64,000 bases of DNA. Source: RPQJ01 sp963793675 (GTDB lineage Bacteria; Pseudomonadota; Gammaproteobacteria; Steroidobacterales; Steroidobacteraceae). The notes beneath the pieces were generated by a model. The model saw nothing but the letters and a program-made list of their open reading frames with translations, was not told the DNA's origin and ran no database searches. Position numbers and translations under genes: made by a program. The DNA lies in NCBI GenBank assembly GCA_963793675.1, contig CAWCBA010000002.1, positions 62,001-126,000 of the forward strand, in the 5' to 3' direction. Shown piece by piece: positions 35,642-46,363 of this stretch (the first letter of the stretch is position 1; every line of letters begins with the position of its first letter).

Positions 35642-35742
35642 GCGCCGATTCTGCCCTCGACGCTGCGGTTTTTGCGTCCTTTTCGCGGCCGGCCCCACTC
35701 GGGTATAAAGTCCGGATTCCCAACGAAAAAACGTCCGCCTCC

Positions 35743-36759
<1,017 letters not shown>

Positions 36760-36760
<1 letters not shown>

Positions 36761-37623
36761 TGGGCAGAACCGACTCCTACGCCCTCTTCGGCTACCCCGT
36801 CTATCACAGCTGGTCGCCGTTCATCCACGGCCTGTTCGCCCGGCAGACCGGGCAGGACATGCTGTACCGGCTGCATGAAACCCCGCCGGACCAGTTCCGT
36901 CACGACGTGCTCGAGTTCTTTTTCGAGCAGGGCGGGAGCGGCGCGAACATCACGCTGCCGCACAAACGCGCGGCCGCGGAGCTGGTCAATGAACTCACGC
37001 CGCGGGCCCAGCTCGCGGATGCCGTCAATACCGTCCTGCGTCGTGATGGCGAACTGATTGGCGACAACACGGATGGCGTCGGCCTGGTCAACGATCTCAC
37101 GCAGAACCTCAGGCTGCAGCTCACGTCGCCACGAATATTGCTGCTCGGCGCCGGCGGCGCAGCGCGCGGAGTGATCGGGCCGTTGCTGGAGCTGAAGCCG
37201 TCGACTCTCGTGATCGCCAACCGCACGGCCAATCGCGCCATCGAGCTGGCCGCAGAGTTTTCCAGCCGCGGCGAAGTGAGCGGCGCTGCCTTCGACGGTG
37301 TCGAGCCGCTCGAGCCGTTCGACCTGATCATCAATGCCACCTCGGCCAGCCTCAAAGGCGAGGTGCCGCCGATCCATTCCGGCGCGGTGGACAGGAACAC
37401 CACGTGCTACGACATGGCGTACGGCATCGGCGAAACGCCGTTCACGCAATGGGCCCTTGATCGCGGCGTGAGGAACGTGGCACAGGGCTGGGGCATGCTC
37501 GTCGAACAGGCGGCCGAAGCGTTCTTCGTCTGGCGCGGCATGCGCCCGCAGACGCTGCCCGTGCTGGAAGCGCTGTACGCCCGCGCTAAGTACCTGGCGG
37601 AAGTTGCGCGTACTCGTTCTTGA
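36760..37623 (+). CDS. aroE: Shikimate dehydrogenase (NADP+)
   Basis: A 287-residue enzyme reducing 3-dehydroshikimate to shikimate. The N-terminal substrate domain has YALFGYPVYHSWSPFIHGLF with the shikimate-binding Ser, and GSGANITLPHKRAA with the catalytic Lys and following Asn/Asp sites (AVNTVLR, GDNTDGVGLVNDL). The NADP domain has LLLGAGGAARGVI and the NRT motif VIANRTANRA. The end shows GMLVEQAAEAFFVWRG. ATG 36760 overlaps the hemB stop (TGATG). The 3' end overlaps the convergent gamma carbonic anhydrase gene by 38 bp. Confidence 0.94.
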
Positions 37624-38128
37624 GCAACACGTAATCGCGCGCCATCTTCGGGATGCGCGCAATCTCATCGGGCCGCAACTCGCGCGATCGACGCGCGGGA
37701 TGGCCGACGTACAGGTAACCGGATTCGAGTTGCTTGCCCGGCGTGACGACGCTGCCGGCACCGATGATCACGTCGCTCGCGACTTCGACGCCATCCAGCA
37801 CGATGGCGCCGATACCGACCAGCACGCGGTCCGCGATCGTGCAGCCGTGCAGCGCAACCTTGTGACCGATGACGACGTCCTCGCCCAGGATCGTGGCCCA
37901 GCCGGCGTCGTTGCCAGGGTACGGACGCGAGACGTGGATGATGCTGCCGTCCTGGACGTTGCTGCGGGCGCCGATGCGGATGCGATTCACGTCGCCGCGG
38001 ATCAGCACCAACGGCCAGATCGACGCGTCCGCACCGAGCACGACGTCGCCGATGACCAGCGCCGCAGGATCGACCCACGCGCCCGGCCCCAAGGTGGGAG
38101 ACACGCCGCGATAGGTTCGAAGCGCCAT
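37586..38128 (-). CDS. Gamma-class carbonic anhydrase family protein (YrdA-like)
   Basis: A 180-residue left-handed beta-helix protein with hexapeptide repeats (PAALVIGDVVLGADASIWP, NRIRIGARSNVQDGSIIHV, VLVGIGAIVLDGVEVASDVIIGAGSVV). Three zinc-ligand His are placed as IIHVSR, GHKVALHGC, as in gamma carbonic anhydrases and their YrdA/PaaY relatives. It forms trimers; many YrdA-type members show weak or no hydratase activity and serve as CoA-linked or unknown enzymes, so activity is uncertain. ATG 38128 begins MALRTYRGV; an earlier in-frame start is unconserved. Confidence 0.88.
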   Translation of the reverse strand: MALRTYRGVSPTLGPGAWVDPAALVIGDVVLGADASIWPLVLIRGDVNRIRIGARSNVQDGSIIHVSRPYPGNDAGWATILGEDVVIGHKVALHGCTIADRVLVGIGAIVLDGVEVASDVIIGAGSVVTPGKQLESGYLYVGHPARRSRELRPDEIARIPKMARDYVLLKNEYAQLPPGT

Positions 38129-38247
38129 GCTGGACGGCTCGCATTTCCTGGATCTGGGACGCACAGTCTAGACGCTGCCACCGGGCAACCGGCAATCTAG
38201 CCGCTCGCGGGGTCATTCCCGCCCCGGAAAATGACAGGGAGCCGCCG

Positions 38248-38820
38248 ATGCTGGTCATGCTGTTGCTGTTCGCCGCGCTGCTGTTCGTGGCGGCCGTCTA
38301 TGTCGTCCGCATCTACAACGGACTCATTGCCTTGCGCGAGAACGTGCGCAAGGCCTGGGCCAACATCGACGTGCTGCTCACGCAGCGCCACGACGAGTTG
38401 CCGAAGCTGGTCGAGACCTGCAAGCGCTACATGCAGTACGAGCAGGAAACGCTGGAGCGCGTGATGCAGGCCCGCGCCGCGGTGTTCAAGGCGCAGGGTC
38501 TCGGGGACGTTGCCGCACTCGGCGTGGCCGAGGACCAGCTGCGCCAGGGTCTCGGCCGGCTGTTCGCGGTGGCCGAGAATTACCCGGAACTCAAGGCTGA
38601 CAACGGCTTCCGCCACCTGCAGACGCGCATCTCGCAGCTGGAAGAAGCAATCGCGGACCGCCGCGAGCTCTACAACGAGTCGGTGAACCTGAACAACATC
38701 CGCATCCAGACCTTCCCCGACCTGCTGGTCGCGCGGATGTTCGAGTTCAAGCCGGCACAGCTGCTCGAATTCACCGACGAACAGAAGCGCGACGTGGACC
38801 TGGGCAAGCTCTTTGGCTGA
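38248..38820 (+). CDS. LemA family membrane protein
   Basis: A 190-residue protein with one N-terminal membrane segment (VMLLLFAALLFVAAVYVV) and the LemA helical domain: YNGLIALRENVRKAWANIDVLL, RHDELPKLVETCKRYM and a conserved YNESVNLNNIRIQTFPDLLVARMF. LemA proteins are anchored in the inner membrane with a long helical periplasmic bundle. Their function is unknown, though they are often linked to stress and to a membrane GIDE-domain partner, which is exactly what follows here (8-bp overlap). Confidence 0.92.
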   Translation: MLVMLLLFAALLFVAAVYVVRIYNGLIALRENVRKAWANIDVLLTQRHDELPKLVETCKRYMQYEQETLERVMQARAAVFKAQGLGDVAALGVAEDQLRQGLGRLFAVAENYPELKADNGFRHLQTRISQLEEAIADRRELYNESVNLNNIRIQTFPDLLVARMFEFKPAQLLEFTDEQKRDVDLGKLFG

Positions 38821-39712
38821 TAGCGACTTCTGGTTCTGGCTGCTCACGCTCGGCGTCGCCGTCGTGGCAGGCGGCGCAGCGGCACTGCGCTCGCTCAAGA
38901 TCGCGCGACTCATCGAGGACACCCCGACATCACGCGTCCGGTCGGCGGCGCAGGGCTACGTCGAACTCGCAGGCAGCGGGCTGGCCCTGCCGGGCACGCA
39001 CAATCCCGCGCCGCTCACGCAGCGGCCCTGCGTGTGGTGGCGCTACAGGATTTCCAAGCGGACGGAACGCGGCACGGGCAACAGCCGGCGGAAAAGCTGG
39101 CAGACGATCGCCTCCGGCACGTCGTCACTGCCCTTCCTGCTCGATGACGGGACCGGCCAGTGCATCGTGCAGCCCGACGGCGCCGAAATCGTGCCCACCG
39201 AGTCGACCACCTGGTACGGCAACACACCATGGCCTGAGTCGGGACCGGACAGGAAACTGTCGCTGACCGGGGGCCGCGGCTACCGCTACGTCGAGGACCG
39301 GATCTACGAGCACGAACGCCTGTATGCCCTCGGCGATTTTCGCTCGACGGCATCGTCCGGCGAACCGGACCAACAGGTGGAACTGGCCCAGGTGCTCGCG
39401 GAATGGAAACAGGACCAGCCGGCCCTGTTGCAGCGCTTCGACCAGAATGGCGATGGCCGGATCGACCTGGTCGAGTGGGACGCCGCGCGGCAGGAGGCCC
39501 GGCGGACGCTCACGGAACGCAGAGCCCAGCGCCCGCCCCGGCAGAATTACCACGTACTGTGCCGCCCGGACGACGATCGGCTGTTCCTGCTTGCCGCGCT
39601 GCCACCGGGCGACCTGGCCCGCCGCTACCGCAGGCGGGCCGTCTTCGCTTTCTTCGGCTTCGTCGCAGCCGTGTACGCACTGGGCTGGCTGCTGCAGGGC
39701 GCGTTCGGCTGA
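38813..39712 (+). CDS. GIDE-domain (MUL1-like E3) membrane protein with an EF-hand
   Basis: A 299-residue protein starting at TTG 38813, overlapping the lemA stop by 8 bp. Membrane segments lie at each end (FWFWLLTLGVAVVAGGAAAL; AVFAFFGFVAAVYALGWLL). The middle resembles the GIDE domain of mitochondrial MUL1: GYVELAGSGLALPG, PCVWWRYRISKR, LPFLLDDGTGQCIV, and a YVEDRIYEHERLYALGDF strand. There is no RING finger, as is usual in bacterial versions. Between GIDE and the last helix a canonical EF-hand loop, DQNGDGRIDLVEW, predicts Ca2+ binding. LemA-GIDE pairs are common; the EF-hand inside the protein is the unusual part. Confidence 0.85.
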   Translation: MADSDFWFWLLTLGVAVVAGGAAALRSLKIARLIEDTPTSRVRSAAQGYVELAGSGLALPGTHNPAPLTQRPCVWWRYRISKRTERGTGNSRRKSWQTIASGTSSLPFLLDDGTGQCIVQPDGAEIVPTESTTWYGNTPWPESGPDRKLSLTGGRGYRYVEDRIYEHERLYALGDFRSTASSGEPDQQVELAQVLAEWKQDQPALLQRFDQNGDGRIDLVEWDAARQEARRTLTERRAQRPPRQNYHVLCRPDDDRLFLLAALPPGDLARRYRRRAVFAFFGFVAAVYALGWLLQGAFG

Positions 39713-39745
39713 ATCCAGGGCGGCCGCACCGCTAGAATGGAGGGC

Positions 39746-41758
39746 ATGGATAATCCCCTTCTGTACGACGCGCCGCTGCCGGCCTTTCCTGCGATCCACC
39801 CGCAGCACATCGAACCGGCCATCCGGCAGGTGCTGGAAGAAAATCGGCGCGGGTTGCAGGAGCTGCTCGATTCGGGCGCCGAAGGCTGGGAAGGCATCGT
39901 CGTTCCCATGGAACGGATGCAACATCGGCTCGCACGCACCTGGTCACCCGTGGGTCACCTCAATGGCGTCGTGAACGGCGATGAACTGCGGGCCGCCTAC
40001 AACGCGTGCCTGCCGCTGCTCACCGCGTATCACACCGAGATCTCACAGAACGCGGCACTGTGCGCGGCCTACCAGCGCATCAAGGACACGCAATACCCCG
40101 ACCTGAAGCCGGACCAGCGCAAGCTCGTCGACAACGCGCTGCGTGACTTCCGTCTGTCCGGTGTCGCGCTCGCACCCGAGCGCAAGCAGCGTTTCCGCGA
40201 ACTCATGGAGCGACTGTCGACCGCACAGGCGAAGTTCGACGAGAACGTGCTGGATGCCACCAATGCCTGGACGCGCGACGTCGCGGACGCGGCTGAACTC
40301 GCCGGCCTGCCCGCCGCCGTCATTGCCCGCGCACGCGCCGAAGCCGAAAAGAACGGCCGCAGCGGCTGGACCTTCACGCTCGATGCACCGAACTACCAGG
40401 CGGTGCTGACGCATGCCGAAAACCGGCAGCTGCGCCAGGATTTCTACACGGCATGGCTCACGCGCGCCTCCGAGCAGGGCCCGGCGCAGTGGGACAACAC
40501 GGCGCTGATCGAAGAAATCCTCGCGCTGCGGCACGAGGCTGCGCAGCTCGCCGGATTCGCCAGCTTCGCGGAATACTCGCTCGCCACCAAGATGGCGCGC
40601 GATCCAGCCGAGGTGCTGGAGTTCCTGCGTCGGCTGGCGCGCCTGTGCCGGCCGGCCGCGCAGCGTGAGTTCGCCGAGCTCGAGGCGTTCGCCGGCACCA
40701 GGCTCGAGGCCTGGGACGTCGCGTTCCACTCGGAGCGTCTCAAGCGCGAGCGCCTGGCCGTCTCCGAAGAAGAACTGCGTCCGTACTTCCCCTTGCCGCG
40801 CGTGTTGCAGGGCCTGTTCGCCGTGGCACAGCGTCTCTACGGCGTACGCATCGCGGAACGCGCGACCGTCGAGGCGTACCACCCCGACGTCCGCTTCTAC
40901 GACATCTTCGGAGCCGACGGCGAGGCTCGCGGCGGATTCTTCCTCGACCTGTACGCGCGACCCAGGAAGCGCGGCGGCGCCTGGATGGACGAATGCGTGG
41001 GGCGGATCGACCTCGCGGGTACGCACGCACTGCCGGTCGCATATCTCGTCTGCAACTTCACGCCGCCGAGCGCGGACCGGCCTTCGCTGCTGACGCACCA
41101 AGAAGTGCTGACGATGTTCCACGAGTTCGGCCACGGCCTGCACCACATGCTGACGCGCGTGACTCTTCCGAGCGTGGCCGGCATCAATGGCGTGCCGTGG
41201 GATGCGGTCGAGCTGCCGAGCCAGTTCATGGAGAACTTCGCCTGGCGGGAGGAGGTGCTGCCGCTGATCTCGGGCCACGTCGAGACCGGCGCACCGCTGC
41301 CGCTCGACGCACTGCGCAAACTGCAGGCGACGCGCTCGTTCCAGGCCGGCATACAGTCGGTGCGACAGCTCGAGTTCGCGCTGTTCGACTTCCGGTTGCA
41401 CGCCGAGTTCTCTCCCGAGCACGGCTCGCGACTGATGCAGACGCTGGCGCAGGTGCGTGACGAGGTGGCCGTCGTGCGACCGCCGGCGTTCAACCGCTTC
41501 CCGCACAGCTTCCAGCACATCTTCTCGGGCGGCTACGCCGCCGGCTACTACAGCTACAAGTGGGCCGAGGTGCTGTCGGCAGACGCCTTCGGCGCGTTCG
41601 AGGAATCGGGCATCTTCGATGCCGCGACTGCCCGCCGTTTCCTCGGCTCGATCCTCGAGCGTGGCGGCAGCCGCGACGCGATGGAAGCATTTGTCGAGTT
41701 CAGGGGCCGCAAGCCCGAACTCGAGCCGCTGTTGCGGCAGCTGGGCCTGGCGGCATGA
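39746..41758 (+). CDS. prlC: Oligopeptidase A (M3 zinc metallopeptidase)
   Basis: A 670-residue thimet-like peptidase that degrades short peptides in the cytosol, including cleaved signal peptides. The zinc motif is MFHEFGHGLHHML (about residue 465) with the third ligand region VELPSQFMENFAW about 25 residues on. Further family blocks are YDIFGADGEARGGFFLDLYAR and GGYAAGYYSYKWAEVLSADAF. GGAGG lies 4 bp before ATG 39746; an in-frame ATG at 39737 overlaps that site and is less likely. The stop overlaps the exonuclease start (ATGA). Confidence 0.94.
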   Translation: MDNPLLYDAPLPAFPAIHPQHIEPAIRQVLEENRRGLQELLDSGAEGWEGIVVPMERMQHRLARTWSPVGHLNGVVNGDELRAAYNACLPLLTAYHTEISQNAALCAAYQRIKDTQYPDLKPDQRKLVDNALRDFRLSGVALAPERKQRFRELMERLSTAQAKFDENVLDATNAWTRDVADAAELAGLPAAVIARARAEAEKNGRSGWTFTLDAPNYQAVLTHAENRQLRQDFYTAWLTRASEQGPAQWDNTALIEEILALRHEAAQLAGFASFAEYSLATKMARDPAEVLEFLRRLARLCRPAAQREFAELEAFAGTRLEAWDVAFHSERLKRERLAVSEEELRPYFPLPRVLQGLFAVAQRLYGVRIAERATVEAYHPDVRFYDIFGADGEARGGFFLDLYARPRKRGGAWMDECVGRIDLAGTHALPVAYLVCNFTPPSADRPSLLTHQEVLTMFHEFGHGLHHMLTRVTLPSVAGINGVPWDAVELPSQFMENFAWREEVLPLISGHVETGAPLPLDALRKLQATRSFQAGIQSVRQLEFALFDFRLHAEFSPEHGSRLMQTLAQVRDEVAVVRPPAFNRFPHSFQHIFSGGYAAGYYSYKWAEVLSADAFGAFEESGIFDAATARRFLGSILERGGSRDAMEAFVEFRGRKPELEPLLRQLGLAA

Positions 41759-42528
41759 CCCGTGCGATCGCCACCTGGAACGTGAATTCACTGCGGGTGC
41801 GCTTGCCGCACCTCACGGAGTGGCTCGCAGCCAACCCGGTCGATGCCATCGCGCTGCAGGAGACCAAGCTGCCCGATGCCGATTTTCCCGCAGCCGACCT
41901 CCAGGCGCTCGGCTGGAATTCCGCGTTCAGCGGACAACGCACGTACAACGGCGTCGCCATCCTGAGCCGCGATCCGGCCACCGACGTCGTCGCGGGCATT
42001 CCGGGCTTCGACGACGATCAGCGTCGCGTGCTTGCGGTCTCGCTCGGGGGCCTGCGCGTCATCGACGTCTACGTGCCGAACGGACAGACGGTCGGCTCGG
42101 ACAAGTTTGCCTACAAGCTGCGCTGGTTCGATGCGCTGCGCGAGTACGTCGCTGCGGAGCTGGCGCGCCACCCGCAGCTCGTCGTGCTCGGCGACTTCAA
42201 CGTCGCGCCGGAAGACCGCGACGTGCACGACCCCAAGGCATGGGAAGGGTCGGTGCACGTGAGCCCGCCCGAGCGCGCCGCGCTGCAGGCGTTGCTGGGC
42301 ACCGGGCTCGCGGATTGCTTCCGGCTGTTCGAACAGCCCGAGAAATCGTATTCGTGGTGGGACTACCGGATGATGGCATTCCGGCGCAATGCCGGCCTGC
42401 GCATCGACCTGATCCTCGCCTCGAACGCGCTCGCTCGGAAGTGTGGCGCGTGTCACATCGACAAGGCGCCACGCAAGCTGGAACGGCCGTCGGACCACGC
42501 TCCCGTCGTCGCGAGTTTTGACATATAG
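41755..42528 (+). CDS. xthA: Exodeoxyribonuclease III
   Basis: A 257-residue AP endonuclease/3'-5' exonuclease. Motifs are IATWNVNSLRVRLPHL, ALQETKLPDADFP with the metal Glu, VYVPNG, LGDFNVAPEDRDVHDP with the catalytic Asp-Asn, FRLFEQPEKSYSWWDYR, LRIDLILASN and RPSDHAPVVASF with the catalytic Asp-His. It repairs abasic and oxidised 3' ends. ATG 41755 overlaps the oligopeptidase stop, so the pair is translationally coupled. Confidence 0.95.
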   Translation: MTRAIATWNVNSLRVRLPHLTEWLAANPVDAIALQETKLPDADFPAADLQALGWNSAFSGQRTYNGVAILSRDPATDVVAGIPGFDDDQRRVLAVSLGGLRVIDVYVPNGQTVGSDKFAYKLRWFDALREYVAAELARHPQLVVLGDFNVAPEDRDVHDPKAWEGSVHVSPPERAALQALLGTGLADCFRLFEQPEKSYSWWDYRMMAFRRNAGLRIDLILASNALARKCGACHIDKAPRKLERPSDHAPVVASFDI

Positions 42529-42641
42529 GGCCTGGCACGGGTAATAAGCGCCTGAATTGACCCAGCGCGGGTCCTTTTTGCTCTGGCACTTTCGGGCCAA
42601 GAGCATAGACTCGCCCGAAACCAGCGCGCGCCTTAACGCCC

Positions 42642-43641
42642 ATGCAATTTCGCCGCAGCGATTACGACGTCACCAACACCGTGCAGGTGAGCTCGGTGGC
42701 ATCCGTGCGCAAAGCCGTCGAGGAACTCTTCCACCAGACCTGGCCGGGCGCGAACAGCGAGCGGTTGACGACTGCGTTCGCCGATTTCGAGCGGTTGTTC
42801 TCGGGCCAGTTTCCGGGCTACCTGGGCTGCGACACCGTCTATCACGACATGCAGCATTCGCTGGACGACACGCTCGCGATGGCGCGCCTGCTCGCCGGCT
42901 ACGAACGTACGCAGGCACCGGAACAGCGCCTGGGCGCCGAGCGCGCGCTGCTCGGCATCGTCGTCGGGCTGTTCCACGACTCGGGCTACATCCGCCAGAT
43001 CGACGATACGCAGCATCGCAACGGCGCGGAATTCACCCGCACCCACGTGATGCGGGGCGCGAACTTTCTCTCGCGCTACCTGCCGACCATCGGTCTCGCC
43101 AACTGGGCGCCAGTCGCAACGCAGGTGATTCACTTCACCGGCTACGAGGTGCCGTTCAAGGACATCCGGCTGGATGACGTGCGCGACCGGCGCGTCGGTC
43201 ACCTGCTCGGCACGGCCGACATGCTCGCGCAGATGTCGGACCGGTGCTATCTCGAGAAATGCCGCGACCGCCTGTACCCGGAATTCGTGCTCGGCGGCGT
43301 CGCCATGCAGCGCGAGGACAACGGCGGCCTCAAGGTCCAGTACGGCTCGGGGCTCGATGTGCTGCGCCAGACGCCGCTGTTCTTCGAACTACACGATGCG
43401 CACGCGTCTCGACGGTGAGTTCGGCGGGGCCTACCGCTACGTCGAGAGCCTGTATGGCGGCCGCAATCCGTACCTGGAAGCGATCAACCGCAACCTGGCT
43501 TACCTGACGCGCGTGCTCGAGACCGGCAACTGGAACATGCTGCGGCGCTCGCCGCCCGTGTTCACGTGGGAAAAGAATCCGCTGGAAACCATGCGCTCGC
43601 TGGTGATCCGTCACATCCGCATGGCGGTCGAAACAGCCTGA
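42642..43641 (+). CDS. HD-domain phosphohydrolase, frameshifted
   Basis: About 333 residues. The HD-like core includes VYHDMQHSLDDTLAMARLL, GIVVGLFHDSGYIRQ with a His-Asp pair, RNGAEFTRTHVMRGANFL and a late TADMLAQMSDRCYLEK, where metal and catalytic ligands of HD phosphohydrolases are expected. Near 43390 the frame shifts; the other frame continues MRTRLDGEFGGAYRYVESLYGG and ends at 43641. HD proteins of this size include phosphodiesterases and nucleotidases, sometimes acting on signalling nucleotides; the substrate here is unknown. The gene is preceded by 113 bp after xthA and is convergent with trpA. Confidence 0.8.
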
Positions 43642-43685
43642 AATGCGGCCGCGGGCTTCGCGCCCAGGGGCGCGAACGCCATGCG

Positions 43686-44484
43686 TCAGGGCTTGAGCCC
43701 ACGCAGGAATTTCGCCGGATCTTCGCCGCGCTCGAGCACCTCGACCAGCGCCGAGCCCACGACGACGCCGTCGACGTGACCCCGCATGCGCATGACCTGC
43801 TCGACCGTGCGAATGCCGAAGCCCGCGCACACCGGCACCGGTGACATCGACTTCACGCGATCCATGTAGTCCAGCACCGCATCCGGCACGGCCACCGACT
43901 TGCCAGTGGTGCCCGTCATGGTCACCGCATACACGAAGCCCTGGCTTGCCTGCGCACAGCATCCGCAGCCGCGTATCCGGCGTCACCGGCGTGACCATCT
44001 GCACCAGCGCGATGCCGACCCGGTCGAGTGCCGCCCGCATGTCGGCGCTTTCTTCATACGGCAGGTCGGGAATGATGAATCCCGACACGCCCGCTTTCCT
44101 TGCCACCTCGGGCAACCGCTCGAGCCCGAAGGCCAGCAACGGATTGAGGTAGCTCATGAGCAACACGGGCGCCTGTGGGCGCGGCTGCATGGATTCGAGT
44201 TCGTCGAGCAACCAGGTCAGCGTGAAGCCGCCTTGCAGCGACGCGAAGCTCGCGCGCTGAATGGTGGCGCCGTCGGCCATCGGGTCGCTGAACGGCACGC
44301 CGATCTCGACGACGTCGGCCTCGGTCGCGATCTGACGCAGGTTCTGCGCGAAGTGCGCGCGGTCCGGAAACCCCGCGGTCATGAACCCCACGACGGCAGG
44401 CCGGCCGCTCGCCGCCGCGTCCTTGATCGCCGTGCTGATGCCGTCGCGCGGTTGCGCAGCGCCAGTCGTTGTCAGGGTCGTCAT
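43686..44484 (-). CDS. trpA: Tryptophan synthase alpha chain, frameshifted
   Basis: About 266 residues in two frames. The first (ATG 44484) contains AVVGFMTAGFPD, EIGVPFSDPMADGATIQ with the catalytic Glu, and IIPDLPYEESADMR with the catalytic Asp. After a shift near 43952 the second contains VYAVTMTGTTGKS and CAGFGIRTVEQV, ending GLKP at 43686. It cleaves indole-3-glycerol phosphate and channels indole to TrpB. The start overlaps the trpB stop (TGATG). As the last gene of the trp operon it meets the HD gene head-on with a 44-bp gap. Confidence 0.92.
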
Positions 44485-45728
44485 CAGATTTGCCCCTTCA
44501 GCAACGTGCGCTGCAGCGTCGGCATGTCCTTGTCGCCGCGGCCGGACAGGCCGATCAGGATGCGGCAACCAGGGTTCTTCTGCGCGTACTTGCGAGCCCC
44601 CGCGAATGCGTGCGCGGTCTCGATGGCCGGCAGGATGCCTTCGTACCGGCTGCACTCCGACAGCGCCTCGAGCGATTCGTCGTCCTCTGAGGCGGCGAAG
44701 CCAAGGCGGCCGATGCTCGCCAGCAGCGCGTGCTCCGGCCCGACGCCCGGGTAATCGAGGCCGGCCGAGACCGACTGCGTTTCCTGGATCTGGCCGTGTT
44801 CGTCCTGCAGCAGCAACGAGTAGCAACCCTGCAGCACGCCCGGCGTGCCGTAAGCGAGCGAAGCGGCGTTCTGTCCGAGACCCGGACCGATGCCGCCGGC
44901 CTCGAAGCCGAGCAGCTTCACCTCGGTGTCCGGCACGAACGGATGGAACAGGCCGATGGCGTTCGAGCCGCCACCCACGCAGGCGACCACGACGTCCGGC
45001 AGCGCTCCCGCCTGCGCCAGCATCTGCGCGCGCGCCTCGACGCCGATCACGCGCTGGAATTCGCGGACCATGTAGGGATACGGATGCGGGCCCACGGCCG
45101 AGCCGAGAATGTAGAACGTGCCGTTCGGGTCGGAGACCCAGTCACGCAGGGCTTCGTCGATGGCGGCACGCAGCGTCTTGTCGCCGCCCGTCACCGGCAC
45201 CACCTCGGCACCGAGCAGTTTCATGCGGCCTACGTTCGGCGCCTGCCGCTCCATGTCGATCGAGCCCATGTAGACCGTGCACGGCATGCCGAGGCGTGCA
45301 CACGCGGCAGCCGTGGCCACGCCGTGCTGGCCGGCGCCCGTCTCCGCGACGATGCGCTTCGCGCCGAGACGCTTGGCCAGCAGGCCCTGCCCGATCGCGT
45401 TGTTGATCTTGTGCGCGCCGGTGTGCGCGAGGTCTTCACGCTTCAGCCACACCTCCGCGCCCCAGCGCTGCGACAGCGCCGCGGCAAAGGTGAGCGGCGT
45501 CGGCCGACCGACCCAGGTGCGCAGCTGCATGTCGAGTTCGGCCTTGAAGGCGGGGTCCGGCAGGATGTCGCGGATGCCCTGTTCGAGGCGATCGAGCGCC
45601 GGCACGAGCGTCTCGGGCACGTAGCGGCCGCCGAACGGGCCGTAGCGGCCGCGCGCATCCGGAAACTCGCCCCTGAGCGTCTGTGCCAGCAGCGCTTCGC
45701 GGTCGATCTTGAGGGCCTGGGTCTTCAT
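44484..45728 (-). CDS. trpB: Tryptophan synthase beta chain
   Basis: A 414-residue PLP enzyme that joins indole and serine. The PLP Lys lies in REDLAHTGAHKINNAIGQGL (about residue 100); GAGQHGVATA, the phosphate loop GGGSNAIGLF and LSGRGDKDM are all present. This is the canonical TrpB1 type that needs TrpA. The 4-bp overlap with trpF upstream and 1-bp overlap with trpA downstream keep the subunits coupled. Confidence 0.97.
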   Translation of the reverse strand: MKTQALKIDREALLAQTLRGEFPDARGRYGPFGGRYVPETLVPALDRLEQGIRDILPDPAFKAELDMQLRTWVGRPTPLTFAAALSQRWGAEVWLKREDLAHTGAHKINNAIGQGLLAKRLGAKRIVAETGAGQHGVATAAACARLGMPCTVYMGSIDMERQAPNVGRMKLLGAEVVPVTGGDKTLRAAIDEALRDWVSDPNGTFYILGSAVGPHPYPYMVREFQRVIGVEARAQMLAQAGALPDVVVACVGGGSNAIGLFHPFVPDTEVKLLGFEAGGIGPGLGQNAASLAYGTPGVLQGCYSLLLQDEHGQIQETQSVSAGLDYPGVGPEHALLASIGRLGFAASEDDESLEALSECSRYEGILPAIETAHAFAGARKYAQKNPGCRILIGLSGRGDKDMPTLQRTLLKGQI

Positions 45729-46363
45729 TGCTGCATTACTCCCAAAGACGATGACGCAACCCGCGCATGCGCTGCTCGCGCCGCGTCCACGAAATTCCGG
45801 ATCAGCGCGGCATCCTTGACGCCGCGGGTGGATTCGACGCCCGAGCTCACGTCGATGCCGAACGGCCGCACGGCTGCGATGGCGTCGGCGACGTTCGCCG
45901 CATCGAGCCCGCCGGCGAGCACGAGTTCGCCCGCGGCAGCCAGGCGGGCGGCTTCGTTCCAGTCAGCGCGCTCGCCCGTTCCGCTGCGCCCGCTTTCGAG
46001 CAGGAAACGGTGCGGAAGATCCTGCCGGGGAGGCAGCGGCCGGTCGGTGCGATACACCGGCAGCACGCGCTGGCCAGCCGGCAGTCGGAGCGCGGCCAGG
46101 TCCGTGGCATCGGTCTGCACCCAGTCGGGGCGCACGGCATCGATCGCCGCGTCGAGCTCCGCCTGCGTCGGGTGCAGGAACACCGCCACTCTCTCGATGC
46201 CTCGTGGCACGTCCGCGGCGATGGCCCGGGCCGCGGTCGGCGCCAGATGGCGCGGCGAAGCCGCGTGGAACACGAAGCCGACCGCATCCGCGCCGGCATC
46301 CACGGCAGCTGCCAGCGCGTCGCTGGTTCGCAGTCCGCAGACCTTGATCCACAGGCGACTCAT
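45725..46363 (-). CDS. trpF: Phosphoribosylanthranilate isomerase
   Basis: A 212-residue TIM barrel. The catalytic Cys is in WIKVCGLRTSDA and the catalytic Asp in GIDVSSGVEST; VQTDATD and LAGGLDAANV fill the phosphate-binding sites. It catalyses the Amadori rearrangement before TrpC. It is a separate gene here, not fused to trpC as in enteric bacteria, and overlaps trpC by 4 bp. Confidence 0.95.
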   Translation of the reverse strand: MSRLWIKVCGLRTSDALAAAVDAGADAVGFVFHAASPRHLAPTAARAIAADVPRGIERVAVFLHPTQAELDAAIDAVRPDWVQTDATDLAALRLPAGQRVLPVYRTDRPLPPRQDLPHRFLLESGRSGTGERADWNEAARLAAAGELVLAGGLDAANVADAIAAVRPFGIDVSSGVESTRGVKDAALIRNFVDAARAAHARVASSSLGVMQQ

